In this document: piece by piece, positions 44,047-53,470 of the stretch
Numbering within the stretch: position 1 is the first letter of the stretch
Layout: every line of letters starts with the position of its first letter
Assembly (NCBI RefSeq): GCF_900115135.1
Contig: NZ_FOVK01000002.1
Span: 338,668 to 402,667 of the forward strand
DNA: 64,000 nucleotides
Reading direction: 5' to 3'
Source of the DNA: Proteiniclasticum ruminis
GTDB taxonomy: Bacteria; Bacillota; Clostridia; Clostridiales; Clostridiaceae
Notes under the pieces: model-generated
What the model saw: the letters and a program-made list of their open reading frames with translations, nothing else
Databases searched by the model: none
Told to the model about the DNA's origin: nothing
Program-made: the position numbers and the translations under genes

Positions 44047-44706
44047 ATGCAGAGTGAAGTGAAGGAAGAAGCTAAAGTGAATAAAGGTATATATAAAAGA
44101 TTTCTCAAAAGACCAATGGACTTCATTTTGTCTTTGATGGCTATCATTGTTTTAAGTCCTGTGCTAATATTTGTTGTTGTATTAGTTAAAGTTAAGCTTG
44201 GTAGTCCCGTGTTGTTTAAGCAGAAAAGACCTGGGCTTAATGAGAAGATATTTACGATGTATAAGTTCAGAACAATGACTGATGAGAAGGATGAGAATGG
44301 CGACCTACTTCCAGACAGTGTTAGATTAAAAAAGTTTGGTAGGATACTGCGTTCTACTTCTTTGGATGAACTTCCAGAGCTCTTCAATATCCTTAAAGGA
44401 GATATGAGTATCGTTGGGCCTAGACCATTACTGATTCAATATCTTGAACTTTACAATGAACATCAAAGAAGAAGACACGAAGTGAGACCAGGTCTTTCTG
44501 GTCATGCTCAAGTGAATGGGCGTAATGCCATCAGTTGGGAAGATAAGTTTAATCTAGATGTTGACTATGTTGACAATGTGAGTTTTATGAGTGATTGGAA
44601 GATTATTTTTTTAACCATCATAAAGGTTTTTGTTAAGGAAGGTATTAATTCAGAGACATCGGTTACAATGGAGGCTTTTAGAGGTTCCCAAAGAATGGAG
44701 GATTAA
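44047..44706 (+). CDS. pglC: PglC-type initiating phosphoglycosyl transferase
   Basis: 219 residues: reentrant membrane helix (FILSLMAIIVLSPVLIFVVV), KLGSPVLFKQKRPGLNEKIF, the catalytic Asp-Glu in SLDELPELFNILKGD, GPRPLLIQYLELYN and the long RPGLSGHAQVNGRNAISWED block typical of PglC. It transfers the diacetamido-trideoxyhexose 1-phosphate onto undecaprenyl phosphate, the first membrane step of locus 2. It differs clearly from the transferase at 10.5 kb (GPRPER type), so the two loci prime different glycans. The Shine-Dalgarno is weak. Confidence 0.92.
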   Translation: MQSEVKEEAKVNKGIYKRFLKRPMDFILSLMAIIVLSPVLIFVVVLVKVKLGSPVLFKQKRPGLNEKIFTMYKFRTMTDEKDENGDLLPDSVRLKKFGRILRSTSLDELPELFNILKGDMSIVGPRPLLIQYLELYNEHQRRRHEVRPGLSGHAQVNGRNAISWEDKFNLDVDYVDNVSFMSDWKIIFLTIIKVFVKEGINSETSVTMEAFRGSQRMED

Positions 44707-44710
44707 TAAC

Positions 44711-45349
44711 ATGAAAAATATAGTTATAATTGGAGCTGGAGGCTTTGGGAGAGAAGTTGCTTGGCTAATTGATGATATTAATAAAAAAAAAATGGAATGG
44801 AACATCGTTGGATTTGTTGATGATAATCAAGAGATTCAAGGAAATGAAGTTAACGGATATAAAGTTGTTGGAAATATTGATTGGTTAAAAGAACAAGAGT
44901 TGTATGTGGTTAATGCCGTTGGGGACCCCATTATTAAAAAGAAAATTATTGAAAAATTAGATGGAAGTAAAAATCAATATCCTGTATTAATCCATCCAAG
45001 CGTAATATATTCAGAAAGTGTGAATTTCGGCGAAGGGGCAATAATTTGTGCGGGAAACATTATTACAGTAAATATAGAAATTGGTAAGCATGTCATTATT
45101 AATCTAGATTGTACAATCGGTCATGATGCTAATATTGGTGATTATTCAACAGTTCTTCCAAGCGTTAATATATCGGGTTTTGTTAAAATAGAAGAATGTG
45201 TAAGCATTGGAACAGGATCAGCTGTTATCCAAGGTGTAAACATTGGAAGAAACACCGTTGTTGGTGCAGGAGCTATAGTAGTAAAAGATTTGCCAGCAAA
45301 TTGTACTGCTGTTGGTTCGCCTGCTAAACCAATTAAGTTTCATGAGTAG
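44711..45349 (+). CDS. pglD: PglD-type UDP-sugar N-acetyltransferase
   Basis: 212 residues from the ATG at 44711, which has GGAGG nine bases upstream. The N-terminal Rossmann-like part binds the UDP sugar (IVIIGAGGFGREVAWLIDD). The C-terminal half is a left-handed beta helix of hexapeptide repeats with the catalytic His in TIGHDANIGDYS and GAGAIVVKDLPANCTAVGSPAK. It acetylates the 4-amino group made by the aminotransferase, giving a UDP-2,4-diacetamido-2,4,6-trideoxyhexose. It completes a pglF-E-C-D set. Confidence 0.9.
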   Translation: MKNIVIIGAGGFGREVAWLIDDINKKKMEWNIVGFVDDNQEIQGNEVNGYKVVGNIDWLKEQELYVVNAVGDPIIKKKIIEKLDGSKNQYPVLIHPSVIYSESVNFGEGAIICAGNIITVNIEIGKHVIINLDCTIGHDANIGDYSTVLPSVNISGFVKIEECVSIGTGSAVIQGVNIGRNTVVGAGAIVVKDLPANCTAVGSPAKPIKFHE

Positions 45350-45402
45350 ATAAGAATAAATGACATTTACATCACAAAATTTTGAATTAGGAGAGTAAAC
45401 AA

Positions 45403-46617
45403 ATGAACGTATTATTTCTAACCCTACTAGATTTTTCAACAATTGAAGAGAATGGAATATATACGGACTTAATGCGTGAATTTGTTAAAGATGATCACGA
45501 CTTATATATCATTTCTCCTACAGAAAAAAGAAAAAATGAGCCTACACGTTTGATTGATAATGGCAAAGTTAAAATATTAAAACTTCAAATTGGAAATACA
45601 CAAAAAGCAAATCTAGTAGAAAAAGGAATCTCGACATTATCGCTTGAGTCAAAGTTCAAGTCAGGAATACAAAAGTACTTTAATGATGTTAAATTTGATT
45701 TGGTTTTATACTCAACTCCACCAATCACACTACAAAAGGCTGTTGAGTTTGTAAAATATAGAGATCAAGCTAAAACGTATTTACTCCTAAAGGATATATT
45801 TCCTCAGAATGCAGTAGATTTGGGTCTGCTTAAGACTTCAGGTATTAAGGGCTTAATATATAAAGCTTTTAGAAGTAAAGAAAAGAGATTATACAAAATT
45901 TCTGACTATATAGGATGCATGTCGAATGCAAATGTTGAGTTCCTTTTAAGACAGAATCAATCAATATCTAACGATGTCGTAGAAGTATGTCCAAATAGCA
46001 TTGAACCAATAGCAGTGTTTATTTCTGAACACGAAAAAAAGGAAATTAGAGAGAAATATAATTTGCCGCTTGATAGGGCTATTTTTATTTATGGTGGTAA
46101 CTTAGGGAAGCCACAAGGGATAGATTTTCTGACTGATTGTATAAAAGCTAATGAAAGTAATGAGAAATCATATTTTCTCATTGTTGGTTCAGGAACTGAG
46201 TTTGGTAAGCTGCAGTCATTCTTTGAAAGAGAAAAGCCAAAGAATGCTATGTTGAGGAACCAATTGCCAAGAAATGATTACGAACTGTTGGCAAATTCTT
46301 GTGATGTAGGCTTAATATTTTTAGATAAAAGGTTTAGTATACCAAACTTCCCATCTAGACTTCTTTCATATATGCAGGCTTCAATGCCTGTTTTAGCGGC
46401 TACTGACATAAATACTGATATTGGGAAAGTGATAGAGGACGGAAACTTTGGCTATTGGTGTGAAAGCGCAGATCTAAAAGGATTCAATCAATTAGTTAAT
46501 AAGCTATGTAATGAAGAATTACGAAAAGGTTTAGGCAGAAATGCTAGACTTTATCTAGAACATAATTATACAGCAAAACACTCATACGAGATTATAATGA
46601 AACATTTCAAAAAATAG
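45403..46617 (+). CDS. wbuB: WbuB-like family 4 glycosyltransferase (probable L-FucNAc transferase)
   Basis: 404 residues with a GT-B fold: N-terminal acceptor domain (MNVLFLTLLDFSTIEENGIY) and C-terminal nucleotide domain with IYGGNLGKPQGIDFL and SIPNFPSRLLSYMQASMPVLA, where GT4 enzymes bind the donor. The segment LLLKDIFPQNAVDLGLLK is characteristic of WbuB-type transferases, which add L-FucNAc in several O-antigen and capsule systems. The next three genes make UDP-L-FucNAc, supporting this donor. GGAGAG precedes the ATG by 7 bases. Confidence 0.82.
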   Translation: MNVLFLTLLDFSTIEENGIYTDLMREFVKDDHDLYIISPTEKRKNEPTRLIDNGKVKILKLQIGNTQKANLVEKGISTLSLESKFKSGIQKYFNDVKFDLVLYSTPPITLQKAVEFVKYRDQAKTYLLLKDIFPQNAVDLGLLKTSGIKGLIYKAFRSKEKRLYKISDYIGCMSNANVEFLLRQNQSISNDVVEVCPNSIEPIAVFISEHEKKEIREKYNLPLDRAIFIYGGNLGKPQGIDFLTDCIKANESNEKSYFLIVGSGTEFGKLQSFFEREKPKNAMLRNQLPRNDYELLANSCDVGLIFLDKRFSIPNFPSRLLSYMQASMPVLAATDINTDIGKVIEDGNFGYWCESADLKGFNQLVNKLCNEELRKGLGRNARLYLEHNYTAKHSYEIIMKHFKK

Positions 46618-46632
46618 AAGAGAGGGAATCAA

Positions 46633-47652
46633 ATGTTTAATGGAAAGACTTTACTAATCACAGGTGGTACAGGCTCATTTGGGAATGCAGTAATGAAGCG
46701 ATTCTTAGATACAGATATCAAGGAAATCCGAATTTTCTCTCGTGATGAGAAGAAACAAGATGATATGAGAAAACTATATAAAAATGACAAACTAAAGTTT
46801 TACATAGGAGATGTAAGAGACTTAGCAAGCGTTAAGAACGCGATGCATGGAGTAGATTATATTTTTCATGCTGCAGCTCTAAAGCAAGTACCTTCTTGCG
46901 AGTTCTTTCCGCTAGAGGCAGTTAAAACTAATGTATTAGGAACTGACAATGTACTTTCTGTAGCTATTGAGATGGGTGTGAAGAAAGTTATTTGTCTTTC
47001 TACAGATAAGGCAGCCTATCCGATTAATGCAATGGGAATTTCAAAAGCGATGATGGAGAAAGTATTTGTAGCTAAAGCAAAGACTGTTGATACTGATAGA
47101 ACACTTATTTGCGGGACAAGATATGGGAATGTAATGGCATCTAGAGGTTCTGTAATTCCGTTATTTATTGATCAGATTAAGAGTGGACAGTCACTAACAG
47201 TAACTGATCCTAATATGACTAGATTCTTGATGAGTCTTGAAGAAGCAGTAGAGCTTGTTGTATTTGCATTTCAGAATGCTGAAGCAGGAGATATTATGGT
47301 TCAGAAATCTCCAGCATCAACTATTGGAGATTTAGCTCAAGCTGTTAAGGAACTTTTCAAAGCAGATAATGAAATCAAAGTAATTGGTACTCGTCATGGA
47401 GAAAAGCTCTATGAAACACTTCTGACGAAAGAAGAGCATGTTGTAGCAAAAGACATGGGTGGATTCTATAGAGTGCCTGCTGATAAAAGAGATTTAAACT
47501 ATGATAAGTATTTTGTTGAAGGAGATCAAAAGCTCTCATCAGAAGATGAGTACAACTCTCATAACACAGAAAGGCTAAATATAGAGCAGATTAAAGAGAA
47601 GTTACTTCAGCTTGATTATGTAAGAGAACAATTGGAAAGTTGGGATAGATAA
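46633..47652 (+). CDS. capE: CapE/FnlA-type UDP-GlcNAc 4,6-dehydratase, 5-epimerase
   Basis: 339 residues of the inverting dehydratase group. Motifs: TGGTGSFGNAVMKRFL, AAALKQVPSCEFFPLEAVKTN, the STDKAAYPINAMGISKAMME block with the catalytic residues, and GTRYGNVMASRGSVIPLF. It makes UDP-2-acetamido-2,6-dideoxy-L-arabino-4-hexulose, the first step to UDP-L-FucNAc. The gene overlaps capF by one base. Unlike the membrane-bound PglF at 39.4 kb, it is a soluble protein. Confidence 0.93.
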   Translation: MFNGKTLLITGGTGSFGNAVMKRFLDTDIKEIRIFSRDEKKQDDMRKLYKNDKLKFYIGDVRDLASVKNAMHGVDYIFHAAALKQVPSCEFFPLEAVKTNVLGTDNVLSVAIEMGVKKVICLSTDKAAYPINAMGISKAMMEKVFVAKAKTVDTDRTLICGTRYGNVMASRGSVIPLFIDQIKSGQSLTVTDPNMTRFLMSLEEAVELVVFAFQNAEAGDIMVQKSPASTIGDLAQAVKELFKADNEIKVIGTRHGEKLYETLLTKEEHVVAKDMGGFYRVPADKRDLNYDKYFVEGDQKLSSEDEYNSHNTERLNIEQIKEKLLQLDYVREQLESWDR

Positions 47653-48761
47653 TGAAGATTTTAGTCACAGGGGCAAAGGGCTTCATAGGAAAAAATTTGA
47701 TAGCGGAACTGAAAAATAGAAATGACAATGATATTTTCGAATATGATAGAGATACAGATCCTTCTTTACTTGATGAATTTTGTAAAGAAGCTGACTTTGT
47801 ATTTCATCTTGCAGGGGTAAATCGACCAAAAGAACAATCTGAATTTATGGAGGGGAACTTTGGGTTTACCTCAGAGCTATTAAATTTGCTTAAGAAACAT
47901 AATAACACCTGCCCGGTGATGATTTCATCTTCCATTCAAGCTGAGCTAGACAATCCTTATGGTGAAAGTAAGAAGGCAGGAGAAGATCTCATATTTGCTT
48001 ACGGCAAAGAAACTGGATCTAAAGTTCTTGTTTACAGATTTCCAAATGTGTTTGGTAAATGGAGTAGACCCAATTATAACAGTGCCGTGGCTACTTTCTG
48101 TCAGAATGTTGCTCATGACTTACCTATTAAAGTGAATGATCCAAGCGTAGTAATGAACCTTGTTTATATAGATGATGTTGTTAACGAGCTGATTAATGCT
48201 TTATCAGGTGAACAAGACAAAGAGGATTCCTTCTGTGAAGTTCCTATCGTACATACTATAACGCTTGGTGAAATAGTAGATTTGATTTACTCATTCAAGA
48301 AAACTAGAGAAGATAGGTCAGTGCCGAACATGTCGGATGCATTTACAAAGAAGCTCTACAGTACATATCTAAGTTACTTACCAGAAAATCAGTTTAGTTA
48401 TGATTTAAAGATGAACGTGGATCAGAGAGGATCATTTACGGAGTTTATAAAAACTCCTGATCGAGGCCAAGTTTCAGTTAATATTTCTAAACCTGGGATT
48501 ACAAAGGGCAATCACTGGCATCACACCAAGAACGAGAAGTTTTTAGTAGTCAGTGGTAAAGGTGTAATTCGGTTCAGAAAAATAGATTCAGAAGAAGTCA
48601 TAGAGTATTTTGTGAGTGGAGATAAGATGGAAGTGGTTGATATACCAACAGGCTATACACACAATATAGAAAATCTTGGCGATGCGGAAATGGTCACTAT
48701 AATGTGGGCCAATGAGTCATTTGACCCTGAGAAGCCTGATACTTATTATTTGGAGGTATAA
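47652..48761 (+). CDS. capF: CapF/FnlB-type bifunctional reductase with cupin domain
   Basis: 369 residues: an N-terminal short-chain dehydrogenase domain (VTGAKGFIGKNLIAEL, HLAGVNRP, PYGESKKAGEDL) and, from about residue 255, a C-terminal cupin with ISKPGITKGNHWHHTKNEKF and IPTGYTHNIENLG, whose histidines form the zinc site. CapF-type enzymes epimerise at C3 and reduce C4 with NADPH to give UDP-L-TalNAc. The two-domain order is diagnostic. It sits between capE (1-base overlap) and capG (3-base gap). Confidence 0.94.
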   Translation: MKILVTGAKGFIGKNLIAELKNRNDNDIFEYDRDTDPSLLDEFCKEADFVFHLAGVNRPKEQSEFMEGNFGFTSELLNLLKKHNNTCPVMISSSIQAELDNPYGESKKAGEDLIFAYGKETGSKVLVYRFPNVFGKWSRPNYNSAVATFCQNVAHDLPIKVNDPSVVMNLVYIDDVVNELINALSGEQDKEDSFCEVPIVHTITLGEIVDLIYSFKKTREDRSVPNMSDAFTKKLYSTYLSYLPENQFSYDLKMNVDQRGSFTEFIKTPDRGQVSVNISKPGITKGNHWHHTKNEKFLVVSGKGVIRFRKIDSEEVIEYFVSGDKMEVVDIPTGYTHNIENLGDAEMVTIMWANESFDPEKPDTYYLEV

Positions 48762-48764
48762 CTG

Positions 48765-49889
48765 ATGAAGAGATTAAAAGTCATGACAGTAGTTGGGACT
48801 AGACCAGAAATAATTAGGCTGTCAGCTGTTATTAATAAATTAGATGAAACTGAAGCAATAGACCATGTTCTTGTTCATACGGGGCAGAATTATGACTATG
48901 AGTTGAATGAAGTATTTTTCAGTGACTTTAAGTTAAAGAAACCGGATTATTTTCTGAATGCTGCAACTGGAACAGCAGTAGAAACAATAGGGAATATTCT
49001 AGTAAAGATTGATCCAATCCTTGAAGAAGTTAAGCCTGATGCATTTCTTGTACTTGGAGATACGAATAGTTGCCTTTGTGCAATAGCAGCGAAGAGAAGA
49101 CATATTCCTATCTTCCATATGGAAGCTGGGAATAGATGCTTCGATCAAAGAGTTCCAGAAGAGACAAATAGAAAAATTGTAGATCATACAGCAGACATCA
49201 ATTTAACCTATAGCGATATTGCTAGAGAGTATCTTTTAAGAGAAGGCCTTCCTGCAGATAGAGTAATCAAAACTGGCAGTCCAATGTTTGAGGTTCTTAA
49301 TTCTAGAAAAGAAGACATTGAGAAATCAGATGTACATGAAAGATTAGGACTTCAAACAGAGAAATACTTTTTAATTTCTGCACATAGGGAAGAGAATATT
49401 AGCTCTGAACAGAATTTCATGGATTTAGTAGATAGTCTGAATGCGATTGCAGAAAAATATCAGATGCCTTTGATCGTGAGTACACATCCAAGAACTAGAA
49501 AGATGATTGAATCAAAAGGAATTGAGTTCAATCCACTGGTGAAGACAATGAAACCACTTGGTTTCAATGACTACGTAAAACTTCAAAAGTATGCTAAGGC
49601 CGTTTTAAGTGATAGCGGAACTATAAGTGAAGAGTCTTCCATTTTAGGATTTAGAGCACTTAATATAAGACAAGCACATGAAAGACCTGAGGCTATGGAA
49701 GAAGCATCAGTTATGATGGTGGGACTTAAGAAAGAGAGAATTCTTCAAGGACTAGGAATACTGGAAACACAAGAAAAAGATACTTTGAGGTTGGTAGCAG
49801 ATTATAGCATGCCAAATGTGTCGGATAAAGTGCTAAGAATTATTCTGTCTTATACAGATTATGTGAATAGGGTTGTTTGGGGGGAGTAA
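48765..49889 (+). CDS. capG: CapG/FnlC-type UDP-L-TalNAc 2-epimerase
   Basis: 374 residues of the UDP-GlcNAc 2-epimerase fold: VVGTRPEIIRLSAVINKL, HTGQNYDYELNEVFF, VLGDTNSCLCAIAAKRR, FHMEAGNRCFDQRVPEE and DSGTISEESSILGF. The AGNRCFDQRVPEE block separates the FnlC/CapG group from true WecB (compare AGLRT in the 11.3-kb gene). It completes UDP-L-FucNAc synthesis. GGAGG lies 8 bases before the ATG. After it the DNA becomes markedly more AT-rich. Confidence 0.93.
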   Translation: MKRLKVMTVVGTRPEIIRLSAVINKLDETEAIDHVLVHTGQNYDYELNEVFFSDFKLKKPDYFLNAATGTAVETIGNILVKIDPILEEVKPDAFLVLGDTNSCLCAIAAKRRHIPIFHMEAGNRCFDQRVPEETNRKIVDHTADINLTYSDIAREYLLREGLPADRVIKTGSPMFEVLNSRKEDIEKSDVHERLGLQTEKYFLISAHREENISSEQNFMDLVDSLNAIAEKYQMPLIVSTHPRTRKMIESKGIEFNPLVKTMKPLGFNDYVKLQKYAKAVLSDSGTISEESSILGFRALNIRQAHERPEAMEEASVMMVGLKKERILQGLGILETQEKDTLRLVADYSMPNVSDKVLRIILSYTDYVNRVVWGE

Positions 49890-49990
49890 ATATAAAGGGG
49901 ATAAATCATTAACTTTGTGTAACTCGAAGCCATAAATAGAAAGATAAAACAAAATTTTGAATCTAAATTATATTAGAAATAGGTGTTGAT

Positions 49991-50944
49991 ATGAATCCTA
50001 AAATAAGCATAGTAGTTCCTGTGTATCAGGTTGAGAAATATATTCAAAATACGATTAGATCAATAATTAATCAGAGTTTTAAAGATTTTGAGGTTGTTTT
50101 AGTCAATGATGGCACAAGGGATAAATCAATAGAAGAAGCAGAAAAGTTGTTATCAAAAACAAATATAAACTATTTAATTATAAATCAACAAAATAAAGGA
50201 GTTTCTGCTGCAAGGAATGAAGGGATTAGACAATCAAATGGGGAATGGGTAATTTGCATCGATTCTGATGATATTATATCTAATAACTTGCTTGAAATTT
50301 TATATGAATCTTCTATTGAACACAATACAGATCTGAGTATTGGGAACTATCAATCAATCACTGAGGCTACGATTTTTAAAGCATCAAACAAATTAAATTC
50401 AAGAATTATATTGGAACAAAGAAATATTCTTGAATTATTTTTAACGAGAGCAATAAAAATTATTTCTCCAGCTATGTTATTAAATAAACAGTTTATATTA
50501 GATAATAATTTATTTTATAATGAAGAAATTAGATTTTCAGAAGATCAGCTCTTCATATGGAGAGTATTATTAAAAACAGAAAAATGTTCGTATAATACAG
50601 CGATAATATATAATTATTTAGTTAGAAGTAATTCAACAATGACAGCATCAGGCATAGATAAAATAATGACTGGATATTTTGGGTTTCAGAATTTTTCGGA
50701 CAATTTGAATTATAAGGAATATGAAAAAATTACTAAATTTATATTTCCGAGATGGATTCTTGGAGCGCTTAGGGCTTCTTCTAAAATGCTAAACTATAAT
50801 GATTTTAAAACACTTGCATTTAGGATGAATTATAAGGAACATACCAAGAGTTTATTTGATTTTCCAAACAAAAGTACCAGAATTATGCATATGATAATGA
50901 TGTTTAATTTGAGGTTGTTTTATTTTGTTAACAAAATAGTATAA
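49991..50944 (+). CDS. Family 2 glycosyltransferase
   Basis: 317 residues. GT-A features: ISIVVPVYQVEKYIQNTIRS, LVNDGTRDKS, AARNEGIRQSNGEW and the metal-binding CIDSDDII (about 87-94), then FSEDQLFIWRVLLK in the acceptor region. It is one of three soluble glycosyltransferases of locus 2 and should add one sugar of the repeat unit. The gene belongs to an AT-rich block, suggesting a separate origin from the flanking nucleotide-sugar genes. AGGTG seven bases before the ATG is the likely ribosome site. Confidence 0.88.
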   Translation: MNPKISIVVPVYQVEKYIQNTIRSIINQSFKDFEVVLVNDGTRDKSIEEAEKLLSKTNINYLIINQQNKGVSAARNEGIRQSNGEWVICIDSDDIISNNLLEILYESSIEHNTDLSIGNYQSITEATIFKASNKLNSRIILEQRNILELFLTRAIKIISPAMLLNKQFILDNNLFYNEEIRFSEDQLFIWRVLLKTEKCSYNTAIIYNYLVRSNSTMTASGIDKIMTGYFGFQNFSDNLNYKEYEKITKFIFPRWILGALRASSKMLNYNDFKTLAFRMNYKEHTKSLFDFPNKSTRIMHMIMMFNLRLFYFVNKIV

Positions 50945-50958
50945 AGGGGTTAATTGAG

Positions 50959-52128
50959 TTGAGAATAGTACATGTATGTCTTTCAGGATCGTACAATGAT
51001 AATTGGGGATATCAAGATAATATGATACCAAAATACAACAAGAGAGACGGACACGATGTAAGTGTTGTTACATCTATTTTTGTAGATAGTACCAAAAAGG
51101 TGGGGTATGAAAAGGTAAATCCAGGACGATATTATTTGCAAGACGGAATTGAAGTAATAAGAATTCCATTTAAAAGAATTATTTTAAATAGTATTGCCGA
51201 AAAGCTAAGATTGTATGAGGGACTATACATATTACTGGAAGAAAAAAAACCCGATTTAATTTTCATGCACGGGATACAGTTTTTAGACATCAAAACTGTA
51301 ATTAAGTACATAAAAGCCAATCCAAACTGCACTTTAGTTGCAGACAATCATGCCTCTTATTACAATAGCGGTAAAAATTTTATTTCTAGGGAGATTCTAC
51401 ACAAAATAATACATAAGAAAACTATACAGAAAGCACTTCCGAACATAGAAAAAATATATCAATTAGCTCCGGGATGCAAGGATTTTGCAATCAATATGTA
51501 TAATATTCCCGAAGAAAAGATGGAGTATTTATATTTAGGCGCAGATACTGAAAAAATTGATTTTATCATGAAGGAAGATACGAAAGCAAAAGTAAGGAAA
51601 GAGTTAAAAATAAATGATGATGATTTTGTTTTCATAACAGGTGGAAAGCTCAGTAAAGGTAAGAATATAAAATCTTTGCTCATATCACTAAAAAAAATTC
51701 ATTCAGAAAAAATTAAATTAATTATATTCGGAGCTTTTTCAGATGATATAAGAGAAGAGATGAATGATTTAATTAGTAAAGATGATCGAGTGCGATATAT
51801 TGGATGGTTACGCGGAGATGAGGTTTATGACTATTACTTAGCATCAGATGCTGCAATATTTCCAGGCACGAAGTCTGCTCTTTGGGAACAAGCGATATGT
51901 AGCGGTCTACCACTAGTTTGTAGGAGATGGCCAGGAATGGAATATGTTGATGTTGGTGGTAATGTATTGTTTGTTGAAAATGATATTAATGAATTTATAG
52001 AAAAAATCGAGTTACTTGCTACCGATAAAGAAATCTATGAAGAAATGAAGTATGTTGCATGTACAAAAGGATTCGATACTTTCTCGTATGAAAGAATAGC
52101 AAGACAAGCTATCTCGATAAATAAATAA
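50959..52128 (+). CDS. Family 4 glycosyltransferase
   Basis: 389 residues starting at TTG 50959, with AAGGGG nine bases upstream. The N-terminal domain opens with IVHVCLSGSYNDNWGYQDNM and contains EKKPDLIFMHGIQFLD; the C-terminal GT-B domain has GGKLSKGKNIKSLL and GTKSALWEQAICSGLPLVC, where the Glu in WEQA is the usual donor-binding residue. It probably transfers one sugar of the repeat. It lies in the AT-rich block with 14 bases between it and the GT2 gene. Confidence 0.86.
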   Translation: MRIVHVCLSGSYNDNWGYQDNMIPKYNKRDGHDVSVVTSIFVDSTKKVGYEKVNPGRYYLQDGIEVIRIPFKRIILNSIAEKLRLYEGLYILLEEKKPDLIFMHGIQFLDIKTVIKYIKANPNCTLVADNHASYYNSGKNFISREILHKIIHKKTIQKALPNIEKIYQLAPGCKDFAINMYNIPEEKMEYLYLGADTEKIDFIMKEDTKAKVRKELKINDDDFVFITGGKLSKGKNIKSLLISLKKIHSEKIKLIIFGAFSDDIREEMNDLISKDDRVRYIGWLRGDEVYDYYLASDAAIFPGTKSALWEQAICSGLPLVCRRWPGMEYVDVGGNVLFVENDINEFIEKIELLATDKEIYEEMKYVACTKGFDTFSYERIARQAISINK

Positions 52129-52186
52129 TTTAAAAGTTAACGATAATAATTAATTGCAAATAAATGACTGGAACGAAGGTGTCAAA

Positions 52187-53470
52187 ATGTATGTGAGAAG
52201 AATCAAAAAAGAATTGAGTGATGCTGAGAAATCAGATAGAGATGATAAAAGAATTTCGTGGGCCATTATTTTACAATTTTGCATGCTCATAACAAACTAT
52301 GCTGTTAAAGAAGTATTTCATATTAATAATTCAGATATGCGATCATTCATAAGTTTTATTTTTATGATTTTAGTTGGGATTATGTATCTTAAGAACTTTA
52401 GGACTGTATTTAAGAGAAATAGTATGTTCTTTATTTTATCATATATTTTTTTTGTGTGCCTTTTTCTGTTATCTGCTTTACTTAATCCGGAAACAATTGA
52501 ATTTTTACCTAATATTGCATTTTGGTTGTTTATTATATGTTTGCCAACAGCACAATATTATTTGGCAATAAGAGATAAAGCTATTTTTTTAAATATTCTT
52601 ATCCTATCTGGATATTATCAATTGTCATTAGGTCTTGTTATCTTAATTAGTATGATTTTGGCTACACCGAAATATGATATGGTGTTTTCATATCTTATAC
52701 TTGTTCCCATGGTCATTTTGACATATAAGGTACTTTTTATTAATTTTAGGATTATTGACCTTGCATTGATTTTATTAGCGTTTACTTCAGTAGTTACTGT
52801 TGGATCACGAGGACCTTTACTATCTTACTTTATTTATTTAGTTTTATTATTTGTTAACTATTTAATTAAAAATAGATTAAAAGCAAAGGCGTTGGTATTG
52901 TTCTTTCTTTCTACAACATTTATATCGGCTATTGTATTAAACTTTAACTTTTTTATAAAGAAGCTTAACAATTTATTAATTAATTACGGTGTACAAAGTA
53001 GAACTATTTATCTTCTATTAAGTGATAACATTGATTTTTCAACTGGAAGATCTGATTTATTTTCTAATACAATTAATAAAATTTTTTTAAATCCAATACT
53101 TGGATATGGCATTGGTGGAGACAGAGTATTTCTTAATGGTACGTATCCTCATAATATCTTTCTTGAAATAATCGTACAGTTCGGCATCGTTTTAGGTGGG
53201 ATTTTTTCTCTAGTACTAATAATGTACTGGTTTATAGGTATCTTTTTAAATAAGAATACGATCGATCAGCATTTGGCAATCATTTTTGCTGGATTAGGAT
53301 TAATAAGTTTATTCTTCAGCGGGTCTTATTTGACATCATCAAACTTCTGGTTATTTATGGCGATATGCATTTCATCTGTTCATTTTACAAATCATAAATT
53401 GTCATATATCAATTCAGAGAAGTTAATAACTGCGAAGGATGTTCAAAATGAAAAAGAAAATAATTTTTGA
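52187..53470 (+). CDS. wzy: Wzy-type repeat-unit polymerase
   Basis: 427 residues, start ATG 52187 with AAGGTG six bases upstream. Roughly ten to twelve membrane helices with a large extracytoplasmic loop after about residue 245, and the conserved GYGIGGDRVFLNGTYPHNIFLEIIV region (shared by Wzy polymerases and O-antigen ligases, with the PHN motif). It polymerises repeat units flipped by the next gene product. The 3' end overlaps wzx by 23 bases. AT-rich composition is typical for wzy genes. Confidence 0.83.
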   Translation: MYVRRIKKELSDAEKSDRDDKRISWAIILQFCMLITNYAVKEVFHINNSDMRSFISFIFMILVGIMYLKNFRTVFKRNSMFFILSYIFFVCLFLLSALLNPETIEFLPNIAFWLFIICLPTAQYYLAIRDKAIFLNILILSGYYQLSLGLVILISMILATPKYDMVFSYLILVPMVILTYKVLFINFRIIDLALILLAFTSVVTVGSRGPLLSYFIYLVLLFVNYLIKNRLKAKALVLFFLSTTFISAIVLNFNFFIKKLNNLLINYGVQSRTIYLLLSDNIDFSTGRSDLFSNTINKIFLNPILGYGIGGDRVFLNGTYPHNIFLEIIVQFGIVLGGIFSLVLIMYWFIGIFLNKNTIDQHLAIIFAGLGLISLFFSGSYLTSSNFWLFMAICISSVHFTNHKLSYINSEKLITAKDVQNEKENNF

